Assembly: GCA_024345305.1 (NCBI GenBank)
Contig: BRON01000008.1
Location: 1,302,001-1,366,000 of the forward strand
Direction: 5' to 3'
DNA: 64,000 nucleotides
Source: Mrakia gelida
Lineage: Eukaryota > Basidiomycota > Tremellomycetes > Cystofilobasidiales > Mrakiaceae
The notes beneath the pieces are model-generated. The model had not been told where the DNA came from and ran no database searches. It was given only the letters and a program-made list of their open reading frames with translations. Below, piece after piece: positions 35,301 through 47,727 of the stretch. The position numbers and the translations under genes were made by a program. Every line of letters starts with the position of its first letter. Within the stretch, counting starts at the first letter, position 1.

Positions 35301-37369
35301 CTCAACGGTCGCCCGACAATCGTCGTCCCTTGGTTCGGGGACCAGGAGTTCTGGGGAGAGATGGTTTCCAAGGCTGGAGGAGGACCACCGCCGTACGCTT
35401 CTTCTCCCTCCACTCTCTTGGTTCGTCTCGAGCTGATTGTCGTCCGTCTATCGTGCTTCGTCTTCGCCAGGATTCACTCGAAGAAGTTGACGTCGGATCT
35501 CCTCGCCGAAGCCATCGGGTTCTGCAAGACGCCAGCTGCTCAGGCTGCCGCCAGGAAGATGGGGGATCAGATTCGTGCCGAGGTGAGTACCTTCGAAGTT
35601 CGTCGGGAGCTCTCGTGCTGACCTCCTCCTCGATCTCTTCCGCAGAACGGAGTCGAGGCCGGAGTCGAGTCTTTCTATCGACATCTTCCCTTGACGCGAA
35701 TGAGGTGAGCTCTCTCTTTCACCTTTTAGACTTATCTCTCCGGGACTGACTTTCACGTCTATCCTTTTGCGCAGATGCGAACTGGATCCGTCTCGCGTCG
35801 CAGTTTGGTGGTCGGCCGACCTTTGCCTTCGACTCTCCGCCTTCGCTGCTCAGACTCTCTCCAACGCAGGTTCGCTCAAGCTCAACAGACTCGTTCCTCA
35901 TCGAGCCAAGGAGTACGATACAAAGAGGCGATCTACTGGTGAGTCTCTCGTTTCAGGTCTTCGCTTCCTTGACTCGCCTCGCTGACACCTCCTCTTCTTC
36001 TCGCCAGATCCGATCTCTGGAGGAGGTGAGCTTTTCCTCTTTCTCTTCGAGCTTAGAACTTCGAATGTGACTGATGCCTCTCTCTTTCTCTTACAGCTGC
36101 CGCCGTTCTCTCCACCGCCACGGATTTCTACGTGAGTCCAAAGAGCGGACGAGAGTTCGCTTCTCACGCGTCGTTTGACCCGTCCCTTCCTCACTGTCTT
36201 TGATCAGTTCGGAGTCGGACAGCTCTTCTTTTCGCCGGCTAAGGGGGCCATCAACACCGCTACGGCTCTTCCGAAAGGCTTATATAACATCCTCGAATCG
36301 ATGCACGAGGGATTCTCGAACCTGCCGTCCATGTACGGATCGGACGTTCGACAGCCTGGGAAGGTCACTGGTATCGGGACTGGACTCAAGGAAGCTGCTA
36401 AGGGTTACGCTTACGGAAGTGAGTGTACTAGTACATTCGACTGGCCAAACGCTGCTGACTCCTCGTCTTCTTCTTCCCCAGCTTACGATGGAATCGTCGG
36501 TCTGGTGCAGAAACCCTACGAGGGTGGAAAGAAAGATGTGAGTCATGTGATCGTACAGCCGTAGGCTCGCTGAACTCGCCACTGACCTTTTTCACGTCTC
36601 GACTTGCCGAATCAGGGAGCTGTAGGAGGTGAGCTCTTGTTTCCTCCGTCTCCTGATCTCGTCCCTATCGATCGCTGATATGTTTTCTCTCTGGCTTTCT
36701 TCCTCCACCCTCTCCCCTCTCTCAGCTCTCAAAGGTGCAGGGATCGGTCTCCTCGACTTCGCCGTCAAGCCGTTTACTGGACTCTTCGCCGTCGTGAGTT
36801 GAGCGAGCGAACCCACACGTCCGATTCGAAACGCTCACTCTTCGTGCTCTCGCCTCGCCCTCTAGGTCACCTACCCCGTCGATGGAGCCGTCAAGTCGAT
36901 CAAGGAGGCTCAGCGTCGTAAGCTCTTCGTCTCCAACAACTCGACAAGGATCGCCGAAGGTGTCGAGGCAGTCGAGACCTCAAGTCCAGAAGATCGCCAA
37001 CGACTACTCGACACGTTCGCTCTCACCGACGAGACCACCTCCGAGCGAAGGAAGGAGTACCACGACTGGGCGAGGAGGACGATCGACAAGTGGGAAGCTT
37101 CAAGAGCGAAGGAAAAGGAGGAGAAGGCGGAGAGGAAGGCGAAGGAGAAGGAGAGGGAAGACGCGTCGACGCTCTCTTCCAACGACCAAGAGTCTTGGGA
37201 AGACAGCGATAGCCAGAGCTTCGCTTCTTCGTCTCGCACTGGAGGCTCTGGTGGGATGAGAGGAGCGTGGGAGGGGTCGGATACGAATCTCGCTGGGAGG
37301 ATGAAACATCATCTACACCTCTCCGAGGCGAAGAAGGGGACGAAGGGTAGGGAGGAGGAGAGGAGATGA
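32372..37369 (+). CDS. UDP-glucose:sterol glucosyltransferase, short form
   Basis: Transfers glucose from UDP-glucose to the 3-hydroxyl of sterols, at membranes. The GT28/GT1 N-domain is clear: PKLSILICIVGSRGDVQPYL, LALVAHGHRVRLATHGEFKD. The sugar-donor part shows IYIGFGSVPV, ALVSAGWGGLGG, GNVPHDWLF, CHHGGAGTTAAGLLNGRPT and VVPWFGDQEFWG, the family signature with the donor-binding HHGGAGTT and DQ. It lacks the N-terminal GRAM/PH region of Atg26/Ugt51 and instead has an acidic leader. A C-terminal extension follows (GGAVGALKGAGIGLLDFAVK, PVDGAVKSIKEAQ) and a charged tail. About 27 introns, including microexons of 18 nt (35205-35222, 36008-36025) and 13 nt (36616-36628). Stop at 37367-37369. 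Confidence 0.92.
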
Positions 37370-37781
37370 GGAAGTTTGAGCCGATAGCTTTCATTCTCTT
37401 TTTGGATATCATCATGACTTTAACGATCATTCGCTCAAAAAATCTCGGCTGGCTTCATCCCCTAGCGCCGAAAGTGGTCGAGGGAAGCAGAGGCGAAGCA
37501 AAGGAACGACGCGTCGGTATGGCCGACTCCTCGCGTCCGATTCTCCTTTGTCCATCGCTCCAGCTCGCTCTCATCCATCTCTGACTATTTTGGCTCGATC
37601 TCAAGATCCGGTGGGCGTTCTTTTTCTGAAGGAAGGGCGCTTTCGAGGATGGCCTCGGCGTCGTCCGTCGGCGCTCCTTCTTCCATTCGCTCTATCTCTT
37701 CCAAATGACTCTCTCGTCCTCTTTCCCACTCAACCACAACCCCCTCGTTCTCTCTCACTCTTTCCTCTTTCCTTCTACACA
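37370..37781. other. Intergenic upstream of the aminotransferase
   Basis: 3' flank of the glucosyltransferase and promoter. C/T-rich for about 100 bases before the ATG at 37782. No coding sequence recognised. Confidence 0.5.
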
Positions 37782-40182
37782 ATGGCCCCTATCGCTACTG
37801 AGACTGAGACCTTCGCGACTCCTTCAGCCAAGGTCGAGATCAAGCAGCTCAAAAACGAGCTCACTTCCCCTTCCGCTGGACCCAAGGCCGTCGACTACGC
37901 TAAGTTCCTCAGTATCGAGGCAGCTTCTCGGTACCCCAGTCCCCTCAAGGACATTGCTGTCAAGTGAGTGCTTGTCGACCTCTTTGGATTTGAGGCAGGG
38001 GGAGGAAACGGCTGAAAAAGGCAGGAGGGAGGACGACGAGGTCGAGCTCGCGATCTGTCCTTTCTTCCTTCCCTCGCGAAGAACGTTGACTGATTTGTTG
38101 CTCCCACTCCTGCTCCAGATACCTTGCCATCCCTGGAATCATCTCGTTCGGAGGTGGAATGCCCCACCCGTATGTACCAGGGTCTCTCTCTTCTTCTCGT
38201 TCCTCGATGAGACGCCGCTCACGCCTTCCCTCCTCCCTTCGCCCTCCACCTTGACCTGTTTAGCTCGACCTTCCCCGTCAACTCCCTCACTCTCTCCTTC
38301 CCCTACCTCGAAAAGACCTTCACCATCGATGGTTACACCCCTCCAGCCTCGTCTTCGGCCACTCCTCTCGCTTCCTATGCTCCAGCCAAAGCTGCTGACA
38401 CGCTCGAGCTCAACATCAACCTGTCTACCGCTCTTCAGTACGGAGGATCAGGAGGAGCTGCTCCTTTGGTCAAGTTTATGAAGGAGCACGTTCGCAGACA
38501 GTTCGGGATCCCGTACGAGTGCGTATACTGATTGTGAAGGGGGGGGGACGATGAAGACTCGACTAACGTCGACGACTCGTGCTGACTCTTCCTTCCTTTT
38601 TCTTTCCTCGCACATCAGGGACTGGGACATCGTCATGACCAACGGAAACACCGACGGTATGAGCAACATCCTGAGTGCCCTCTGCTCTCGAGGCTCCAAC
38701 GTTCTCGTCGAGTCTTTCGGTTTGTTCGACGTCTCCTCCCATCTTCGTCGTCGAAGCCTTCAGCTAACCACGAGCTCTTTCGCTTCACAGCCTACCCCGG
38801 AACCCTTGCTGGTATCTTCCCTCTTGGTATCAGTCCTGTTCCTGTTGAGATCGACGGCGAGGGTGTAAGTTCCCAGCCCTTCGTTTCATCGTCGACGACT
38901 CTCGTCCATCGCTGACCTCTCCCCTTACGCTTCACAGATGATTCCCTCGGTCATGGACGAGATTCTCTCATCTTGGGACTCGAGCAAGTCAGGAGAGAAG
39001 CCTACCCTCGTGATCGTCGTTCCCACTGGCCAGGTTCGTTCGCCTTCCTCTCTCATGAACTCATCGCGCTGCTTTCTTTCCTTTGTGAACGCGTCGACGT
39101 CGAGGCTGATCCTGACTCTTCCGACCTTTTCGAGCAGAACCCCACCGGAACCACCATGTCGGAGCAGAGGAAGCGGGACTTCTACGCCGTCGCTCAGAAG
39201 CACGACATCCTCATCCTCTCCGACGACCCTTACCGAGCTCTTCAGCTTCACTACCCTGAGCTGCAGGGACCGACTCCCCCCGAGAGGATCACCGGATTCC
39301 TCTCCATCGATACCGACGGTCGAGTCCTCGATATGTCGACTTTCTCGAAGGTGACCTGAGGTTTCTTCTTGAGTTTGAAGTTCCGAACGAGCCTCGTCGA
39401 AACTGACGCGACATTACTCTCTTCCTTTTCTTTCCCAGACCGTCGCTCCCGGATGTCGATGCGGATGGATCACTGGACCTACTCCTCTCATCAAGAAGCT
39501 CATCTTGAGGAACGAGGTTACCATGCAGGCTGTTCGTCGAGTTTCTTCGTTCGTCTCTTCGAGCTGTTTCGCGTTCTGACTCGCCGTTTCACTCCTTCTT
39601 GCTTCATCTCTCAGGTCTCTGGATTCTCGGTCGCTGCTATCCTCACCTTCCTCGGTGGACTCGGCGGTCAGGAGGGCTACGAGAAGTACCTTGCTTCGGT
39701 CGCTGCCAATTGTTCGTTCTCCTTCCTCCCCTCTCGACGCGACGCTCGTTCGAGGCTCGAAATGACCCTCCTTCCCCCATCTCCTTCTTCCCCTCCCCAT
39801 TCGCTCATTCTTTCAATCCTCAGATTCCATCCGAGCCAACCTCATGAACGACGCCTTCAAGAAACACCTCCCCTCCGACCTCTGTGACTGGGTCCTCCCC
39901 GACGCTGGAATGTTCATCTACGTCAAAATCAAAGCCGCCAAGCACCCTCTCATCTCTACCAAAACCCCCTCTGAAGTCCTCTCGGTCGTGTTCGACAAGG
40001 TCATCGAGCACGGACTCATCACCTCTCCTTCAACCGTCTTCAAAGCCGATCCCTCGACGCCCGAGACGGCGGACGAGGTTGCGCTGAGGTGCAGTTTCTC
40101 GTACTTGGAGGTGGAGGAGATGGAGGAGGGGGCAAGGAGGTTCGGAGCGGCTATTAGGGAGTCGTTTGGGGTTGAGGCTTAG
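37782..40182 (+). CDS. ARO8: Aromatic amino acid / alpha-aminoadipate-type aminotransferase (ARO8 family)
   Basis: PLP enzyme of fold type I that swaps amino groups between aromatic amino acids or aminoadipate and 2-oxo acids. Start MAPIATETETFATPSAK. Visible signatures: IPGIISFGGGMPHPSTFPVN, LQYGGSGGAAPLVKFMKEHV, IVMTNGNTDGMSNILSAL, ESFAYPGTLAG, VVPTGQNPTGTTMSEQRK, ILSDDPYRALQL and the PLP-lysine motif DMSTFSKTVAPGCRCGWITG. The C-terminus has PDAGMFIYVKIKAAKHPL and RCSFSYLEVEEMEEGARRF, ending SFGVEA-stop. About nine introns. All active-site motifs are present. ARO8 versus ARO9 or LYS-type cannot be separated here. Confidence 0.92.
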
Positions 40183-40603
40183 ACTATCGTCGGGACCTCG
40201 TTCTTGGGTTTCGGGACTTGATTCTAGATTGATCTTTGGGTTTTATATTGCGCAGCTTTCCATCTCATTCGTTGTATCTTCTGCTGCTACTCCTTCTGCT
40301 CTTTATCAGCATGTTCATCTTGCATCTCTACCACCACACCAACAGCGAGCGCTCCCTGTCGTCTCTCGAGTCAGAACCGACGACGCGTGCCGCGTCCCTT
40401 TCCTTCCTCCTCTCTTCTTCGTTCCGTTCGCTTCCCGGTTGAAAGCTGAGCTCATATAAGACTAGAAAGAAAGAGAGAGAGAGGGGACTAAGGAAAGGGT
40501 GGAAGATGCGAAGCGAGAGCGAGAGCGCGAGAACGAACGGAAGGGTTAACGAGCCGGTTCTAGCGAAGCCAAACGAAGTCAAGGGAGCGGGGAAGAAATC
40601 TAA
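40183..40603. other. Convergent 3' flanks
   Basis: Between the converging aminotransferase and TM9 genes; T-rich on the left (40200-40320), purine-rich on the right. No coding sequence recognised. Confidence 0.5.
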
Positions 40604-43600
40604 TCAATCAACTCGAATAGCAGCGTACAACCTCCTGATCGCAAAGTAGCTAGCGATGAACCCTATCGCTCCCGTCATGAGGAAGTTGGCCATTGCGAGG
40701 AGGAGCCTGGGTTCGCGAAACACGACGAAGGGCGAAGGTGGGAGTCAGCGTGGGTCGTTGTTTCGGTTTCGAGGTTGGTGAGACGGGTGGGGGTCGGATG
40801 GGCGGGATGGAAGCGACGACGGTACTCACAAATACCCCATGTACAACACCACACTAGCCATGCTATCGAGGGACAGCCTCGAAGCGTAGTAGAAGGTTCC
40901 GTAGAGGAGAAGCCAGATGGCTGATCCTCCTCCCGTCGTGAACGAGCGCCAGTGCCAGCGGTATTCTTCGGCGCAGAGCATGAAGTCTGGGACGACGCGC
41001 AAGCGAGGCGGGGCGAAGGGAAGGGGAGGGAGGAGAAGGAAGACGAGGGAGTCAGCGAAGCGGATGAGGCAAAATCGAGACCGCGTGTCGGCCTCGTTCT
41101 CGTTCGTTCCAAAACTCACAAGTGAACAGCACCGTGATCGTCGCAGTAGTGAGAACGACGACGCAGAAGGTAAGAAAGAGGAATCCGAAGGCGTAGTAGG
41201 CTTTGGATCCAAAGAGACTTGAGAGGACGACTGTCGGCAGGCGAAGGACGAAAACGAAGGTCAGCGACGAAGGACGAACGAGCTTGAGGAGGAGAGGAGA
41301 AACAAAATCAAGGACGAACAGAAGAGCTCGACGAAAGCGGCGGCCCAGGGGAGAAGACCTGCGAGGAGGGCTGATGGCTGTTTTGCACGGAAGAAGGGGA
41401 AATAAAGAGGGTGAGGGTCAACGAGGGTGAAACGAGAAATCCAGCAGACGAGACGAGTGGGCTGGACTGACCCATTTCTTGAGGTAAGTAGGAGAAGGAG
41501 GGATCTGTCTTGGGATCTGGTTGACTCGAGTTGGATGCTCGAAGCCCTGTCGTCGCACAAAGAAACGAGCTCGTCAGTTTCGTGATCTCAACGCGTCTCC
41601 CCCTCTCGTTCTCGCCCTCAACTCACCCCATGCCTCATCCCAAAGTACGTCCCCGCGACGTTCAGCGGCACCGAGATCAAGAACCAGAGCGCAACCACAG
41701 CGAGGATCGTTCCAATGGGGACGGCTCCTGACGAACCAGCTCCGACGAGGAAGAGGTCGAGGAGGAAGATGACGATGAAGATGATGGTTGGGAAGAGCGT
41801 CGCTGTTGCGAATCCGACTCGCTTGAAGTCCTTTCCGTCGAGGGAGGTGTAGGTGATGTTGGAGACGTAACCGGCGACGCTGAAAGGAAAAAAAGGAGGC
41901 GGGAAGGGGAGAGGTGAGCTCGACGCGACGAACGCGAGAGGAAAAGAGGAGGAGCTCGACTCACAACCCAAAGAGCGTCCACGAGATGAGGAGAACGGTA
42001 GCGAGGGAACCTCGGTTGGAAGGAGAGAGGAATCCGAAGAGGGCGAAGACTGCATGACCACCCGAGTCGAAGACACGAATCAGTCGCGTCTCTTCAAACC
42101 AAATCGAGACCCAGGAGAGGTCGAAAACTCACCGAGCGTAACGCTGGCCATCGCACACAGCTGAGCACCCGTTCCAACCATCACCGAAAGGAGCATCGGA
42201 TGAGGAGGAGGTCTGAACACCTCTCCGTGAACGAGCTTCCATCCCCAGTCTTCTTGGACGTCCTCCTGCAGCACCGAACCGAAAACGCGTCGGTCAGCTG
42301 GAGCTCGCTCTTTCCTTCCCTCTCTTCCCCTCCCTCTCCAACCCGCCCGCAACAGTCCTCGAAGTGTTCACTCACACTCAAATCAATAGCGTTGTATCGT
42401 GAAATATCCCTCGACACCGTTCTGAGCAAGATCATGGCGACCATCACGCAGAGGAAGATGACGATCACGAGCGAGTTGACGAGGGAGAACCAGTGAATTC
42501 GAGGATCGAAGACGTGAAGGTAGTTGTCCCATCGCAGTCCCCAGGGGATGTCGGATTGCTGGTGGGGAGGAAGAGGGAGGAAGGGAAGAGAGGAGAGGGT
42601 GAGATCGAGCTTCGTTCGACGCGACGGAAGGAAACGTTGGGTCGGACTCACCATCCACCCAACACTATACGTATACATCAAAGTATTATCCTTCGTATCG
42701 CTGAGGATGAGAGGAGTCTTGGCGTTGCAGTTGGGTTCTCCAGTGGTTCCGGAGGCGATGCTGTCGAACACCAAAGACGAGGTGAGCTTCGACTTCGACC
42801 GGAGGCAGGGAGGAGAGGAGAGGAGACTCACGACCTAGGGTAAACGAGTACTCCGACGACTCGGTAGTGCGTTCCGTCTCGGGAGTGATATCTGAAGAGC
42901 GCGAGGGGAGGTTAGGGAGGAGGGAGAAGGAGGGAGGGAGGGAATCGGAAAGGAAAGGAAAGAAAGGGAGGAAAGAAAGGTCGAGCTCACTGAAGGTAGA
43001 TGTCGAAATGGTTGTTGATCGCTGGGATTTCAGGGTTGGTTTCGTCGTCTCCCCTGCACATCACAAGCCCTACGTGTCAGCTCGGTTTCCCAAACCTCCA
43101 AACCTCGAAAGAAAGCAGAAGAGGAAGGCGAGGTCGAGCGAGCTCACAAGTTAACCCCTCCGATATCGTAGAACGTCTCGCCCGTCCTCTCATCCCTCTT
43201 CATCTCCGCTGCCGGTAACCGATCGGCGAGGAAGTTGTATCCGTAGTCCTCCTTGATGAGGTTGTTGACGAAGACAGCGTCCAGAGCTGGGATGTCGCTC
43301 GTACAGAGCTTTTGACAGGTAGAGCTGCGGTAGCGAAGGGGAGGAGGGGGGGTCGGTCAGGTTGGGCGAGCGAGCTGGCAGGGTTGGAGGGGGGAGGGGC
43401 TTACTTCTCGAGCATTCGGATCTGTAGAGCGGAAGGTCAGCTTGATGTACAGACGAAGAAGGTAGGAAAAAAGAGATGGTGCTGACCTCGAAACCCGTCG
43501 AGAAGATGCGATCTCCGAACAAGATACTCCCCAAGCTCTCGGGCTGCTTCTTCGGTCCTCCCTCAGGTTGACAGAAGTGGAACTTGGGGTTGTAGTAGTC

Positions 43601-44144
43601 ATCTAAAGCACGCCGAACCCAGTACAAAGTCAGTCGCGTCGTTCGCTGTCCCTCCTCTCTTCTCTCTACTCACAGCTGATCATGGATTTCTGGAACGAAA
43701 GCGCGAAGGGAGGAAGGAGATGAGCTCTCTCTCTCTCTCGCTTTGAGCGTGGGTGGGTGGGGAAGTGCTACTTACGAGTTTTGAATTAAGCATAGGAGCT
43801 AAAGTGTTAACGAAGAACTCTACTTTCTCTCCGGGGTTGTAGTCATGAGGAGCCTGAGTTTCAAAACAAGAACGAGACGAAGGAGGGAAGGGGACGTGTG
43901 AGCTCGTTTCTCCTCGCTTGGATCTCCTTCCTTTCTTCTCTTCGCCTCAGACGAGTTCGAACGCGACTTACAGTTCCTAGATAAGAGGAAAGACGCGAGG
44001 AAAGGGTCGTTAGGGATAAATTGAGCGTTGGTAAGGGAAGAGGAAAGGGACGAGCGTACCAGGGAGATAGAAAGCTGAACACGAGGAAGCGAGAAGGGAG
44101 GCTGTTGCTGTTGCTAGAGCGAGATGGAAGCTGGGTGGGCGCAT
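40604..44144 (-). CDS. EMP70: Transmembrane 9 superfamily protein (EMP70/TM9SF)
   Basis: Nine-span Golgi/endosome membrane protein. The start MRPPSFHLALATATASLLAS at 44144 is a signal peptide, followed by the family start FYLPGTAPHDYNPGEKVEFF. The lumenal domain has MISYDYYNPKFHFCQPEGG, LGSILFGDRIFSTGFEIRML and CNAKTPLILSDTKDNTLMYT. The membrane part begins FSLVNSLVIVIFLCVMVAMI with RDISRYNAIDLSEDVQEDWG and VHGEVFRPPPHPMLLSVMVG, continues TLFPTIIFIVIFLLDLFLVG and GTILAVVALWFLISVPLNVA with GTYFGMRHG, and closes with EEYRWHWRSFTTGGGSAIW and TGAIGFIASYFAIRRLYAAI ending RVD-stop. TM9 proteins usually end in KxD/E, a COPI-binding Golgi signal; here it is RVD. About fourteen introns. Confidence 0.95.
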
Positions 44145-44512
44145 CCTTGGAACACCAATTTGCGAAGGAGGCTAGGGGAAGGGGGTGGAGGGTAGAGAGG
44201 AAGAGCCTGGGTATGCGAACGAGGGGGGATGGGGAAGGAAGGAAGCGAGCTGGACGTTGGGCGGAGCTCGTCGACCGTCTCGACTCGATTTGGCTTCGAG
44301 GTCAAGAGGACGAGAGTTTACGGAAAAAACGCGTCGTCAAGTCGATTTTACCCTTGCTTACTTTCGAGATGTAAAGGTATGGGTATAAAGAAGTCATAAG
44401 TCGTGAAAAATCAAGAATCGAAAGCAAAGGCAGGCCGCACCACCAGCGACCAAAAGCACGTCCGTCCGTCTTTCCCTCCCATCACCCACCCCACCCATCC
44501 CCCTCCCTCAAT
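44145..44512. other. Intergenic between NEDD1-like gene end and TM9 start
   Basis: Promoter of the TM9 gene and 3' flank of the NEDD1-like gene. It has a more A/T-rich middle (44310-44440). No coding sequence recognised. Confidence 0.5.
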
Positions 44513-47000
44513 CTAATACCCCCTCCTCAGCCTCTCGTTCTCAACCTTCAACCTCTCATTCTCCTCCCTCAACTCCTTCACCTCTCCAAAATGCTGCTTG
44601 AACATCCCCTTCATCTCCCTCCTCGTCTCCCTCCTCGCCTTCAGCATGTCCAAGTGCAGGTTCTTGATCTGCGCGCTCATGGCGTAGATCAAGGGGGAGT
44701 CGTCTCCTCCGAAGTGCTGTTGGCGAGGGGTGATGGAAAGGTTGGCGGGGGAGGAGGAGTAGTGGGACGCGTCGGCGTTGGCGTGGGGTGGGGAGGGAGA
44801 TCGCGAGTGGGTGTGGGTGTTGGATGCTGCTGAGGTTCGACCGCTGGTGTAGTGGGTAGGGGAGGAGTTTCGGTCGCCTTCTCGGAGACGAGAGGAGGGG
44901 GAAGCGCGAGGAGGGGAGGGTCGAGGAGGAGGAGGGGAGGTGGTTGATCTTCGAGGAGTTGATTCGTCGGCGCCTGAGCCTCCTCCTTCTTCGTCGCCCC
45001 AGAGGACTCGTTTCGGTTTGGCGGTTCCAGCTCCTCCTCGAGCGGCAGTGTTGCTCATCTGAGTTTGGCGAGAGAGGGGGTGAGAAGAGGTCGGCTCGAC
45101 GTCGTTGTTGAAGGATTTGTGGGAGGACGCGTGGGTTGAGCTCGAGGGAGTTGGGTTGTAGGTCGAGGAGGCGTTGGAGGTGGAGGACGGAGTGGATTGA
45201 GGGTGATGGCGAGAAGAGGAAGAAGGGTGAGCGTCGGAGGAGATGGTTGAGGAAGAGAGGTTCTTCGACATTCGTCGGGAAGCAGCTGATTCAACGGAGC
45301 GAGACGCGTCGATGGTCAGCGAAGAGAACGAGGAAGAAGACTCGAGCGACCAGGCGAACTCACTGCTCTCAGTCCTTCCATGAGCCGACGAGGAGGCTGC
45401 CGAAGACTGGTTGACGGCACTGGACTCTCCGAGCGTCTTCTTCTTACGGACAGGCTTAGCTTGACCGGGCTGGAGAAACGAAAGAGCGAAGATCAGACCT
45501 GGTCCGCCCTCTCGCCCTCCCTTCGACGCGAATAGACTCGCCTGAACCGTCAAGCTGACGATAGGGTCTCCACCCTCCCCGAAGGTAAGATCGCTTCCAG
45601 AAGACGCGTCTTGGGCGTCACGAAGCAGCAGTCGACCTGAACGAGCCCGAGCGAGAGCGAGGTCAGCTTCTCGTCCTTTGGTGACGAAGACGAGGGACGA
45701 ACAACTCACCAGTTTCCGTTCCGAGAACAACCGACGACCTCCCAGTCCATATAACGCTGGTGAGAGGCACCTTGTGGTTCGTCTCTTTCTTCGAGCCCGA
45801 CTCCAAGTTGACGGTGAAGAGCTGGAGGAAACGCGAGAACAGAGGTCAGCTTCTCGTGCCCAAAACTTCGAGAGCAAGGCCGGAGACTCACCTCTCCAGC
45901 ATCCGTGACGAGAGCAGCATGACTCCCAGATCCATGGAAGGCGAGAGCAGTGATGTGGCCCGTGCTGCTGGGCTTCGCGAGAGAGAGCGACTTGAGCGGA
46001 GACGAGGCTCGAAGGAGGTCGTAGATGAGAAGTTTCGAGGGGGTGGTGCGCTGGACGACGAGAAGGATGTTTCGTTTCGATGGGTGAAGTTGAGCGAGGG
46101 CGACGGGCTGAGAAGGAGGAAGGGTGAGTGGAATAGCGAGGAGGTCAGGATTGGAAGCATTCGAGAAGCGAGCGAAGGGGACGGAGAGAACGAACAGCTC
46201 GAGGAGAAAGGGAGATGGACTGGTGGGTACCGTGTTGACGGTTGAAGATGACGACTTGTCCACTCTCGTGACCAGCAGCCACAGCCAAACCTGCAAAACG
46301 AGGGAAAGGAGGAGGAGGGAAGGAGAGAGGTGAGCTCGGCGTGGCCCGTCTCTTGAGGAAGGAAGCTCGCTGAGGGACTCACCATCCGAGCTGAGAGAGA
46401 TGTTGTTGATGAGAGAGGGATAGTGCTCCAGAGGTGCGAGCCTTTTGAAGCTTCGGCAATCAACGACGTGAACCTGACGAGGGGAAGAAGCAAAGGACGG
46501 AAGGGAAGGTGAGCTCTCGTTCGATCCTCTCGTCCCTCGAGCAGTCCGTCAAGCGACTCACTTTCGATCCCTGGGAGTAAAGAGCAACCAGTCCCTCGTG
46601 AGAGTCAAGCAGAAGAGCCGTGATAGGCAGATCATCCTGTAGAACCAGAAGCAGAGAGTCAGGTCAGCTTCGACTCATCCGCCTCCTCCCTCCCTTCCCT
46701 TCCCTTCCCTCCCTCTTCCCTTCCTGCCCCTCCCCTCCCACACCCGTGCCTCGAACTCACCTTCAACCCCTTCACTACCTGCGTACACTCCTTCGGCCTC
46801 CCAGCCGCATCGTCCCAGACGTAGACGCTCCCTTCTGAGGTCGCAACAGCAAAGGCTCCCTTCTCCTTCGACCAGGCAGAGCATACGACGGCGCCGTGGA
46901 GAGTTGGGAGAGCGACGGCAGTAGGAAGTTGAAAGGGTTGGGAAGGGTCTTGGTCGAAGAGGGAGAGCTTGGTGGGAGTGGAGACGGAGAGGAGGACCAT
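44513..47000 (-). CDS. WD40 and coiled-coil protein, NEDD1-like
   Basis: Starts MVLLSVSTPTKLSLFDQDPS. The first half is a WD40 propeller: VVCSAWSKEKGAFAVATSEG then SVYVWDDA, LLDSHEGLVALYSQGSKVHV, ISLSSDGLAVAAGHESGQVV, VALAQLHPSKRNILLVVQ, HITALAFHGSGSHAALVTDA and VPLTSVIWTGRSSVVLGTET. A long Ser/Pro-rich linker follows. The protein ends in a helix (DSPLIYAMSAQIKNLHLDML, KARRETRREMKGMFKQHFGE) and a coiled coil (LREENERLKVENERLRRGY-stop). WD40 plus a C-terminal helix of the type LHLDMLKARRE is the layout of NEDD1/GRIP71, which targets gamma-tubulin to spindle poles. That assignment is from layout and the helix; it is likely but not proven. About seven introns. Confidence 0.65.
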
Positions 47001-47727
47001 CGTGAAGAGAAGAGGAGGGCGTGGTTGAAGAGAAGGGAGGGAAGGTCAAAGGGAGCGAGCTGATCAAAACAACGGAAAGAAGGCGCGAGGTGGGCGGAGT
47101 CGTTCCGTTTTTTGATTGTTTTTGCTCTCGAGGGATCTCAAGTCGCAGGTCCGAAAAATTTGGGTGAATGCGCGATGCACAAAGACTCTCTGCAGCTCGA
47201 GAAACATCGTGGGGGGTGTGGTTCGTGAAGAGAGCCGTCCGCCGCCGACGCGTCCGTCTGCGAGTCTCCTCTGGACTCATTAAACGAAACCTCGTCGGAT
47301 CCGTCACCTCTGACATCAGTCTTCACTCTGAGGGTTCGCTGCTTCCCCTCGGACCCGAGATTCCAGTTGGTTTTACGTTAAAACACGAGGTGAGCGACGA
47401 CGCGTCGAGGTCATCGTCGTTTCACTCTCCATCTGCTCGCGCTCATTCCGTTTCCTCTCGCCAGCACTCTCTGTCGCTACTTTGGTAGCTCAGCCTAGCT
47501 AAATTTGAAACTTGACGAACTACATACCTTCCTCTGCTCCCTTGCTGTCTCTGCCGCTCAACCGACTGCGACGCGACGTGATTGGTTCTTCGCCCGCTTC
47601 TTCCCTGACCGAGCCCAAGCTCAACCGAGGTATTCCGCAGAAAGATCAAGAACCAGCATGCGAAAGCACAGTCCAATCAGATCCCCTCGCCGCTTTTCGT
47701 GAGTCTCTTCGCCAACCACCAACCACG
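47001..47727. promoter_or_regulatory. Divergent promoter region between the NEDD1-like gene and the histidine phosphatase
   Basis: 727 bp. The phosphatase frame stays open upstream (to 47512), but the secretion signal favours the ATG at 47728. Two GACGCGTC palindromes lie here (about 47248 and 47400). No separate gene recognised. Confidence 0.45.

Noticed and set aside
25455..40182. P450 reductase to aminotransferase as a biosynthetic gene cluster
   Set aside because: All are housekeeping types; no P450, synthase, transporter or cluster regulator is present.
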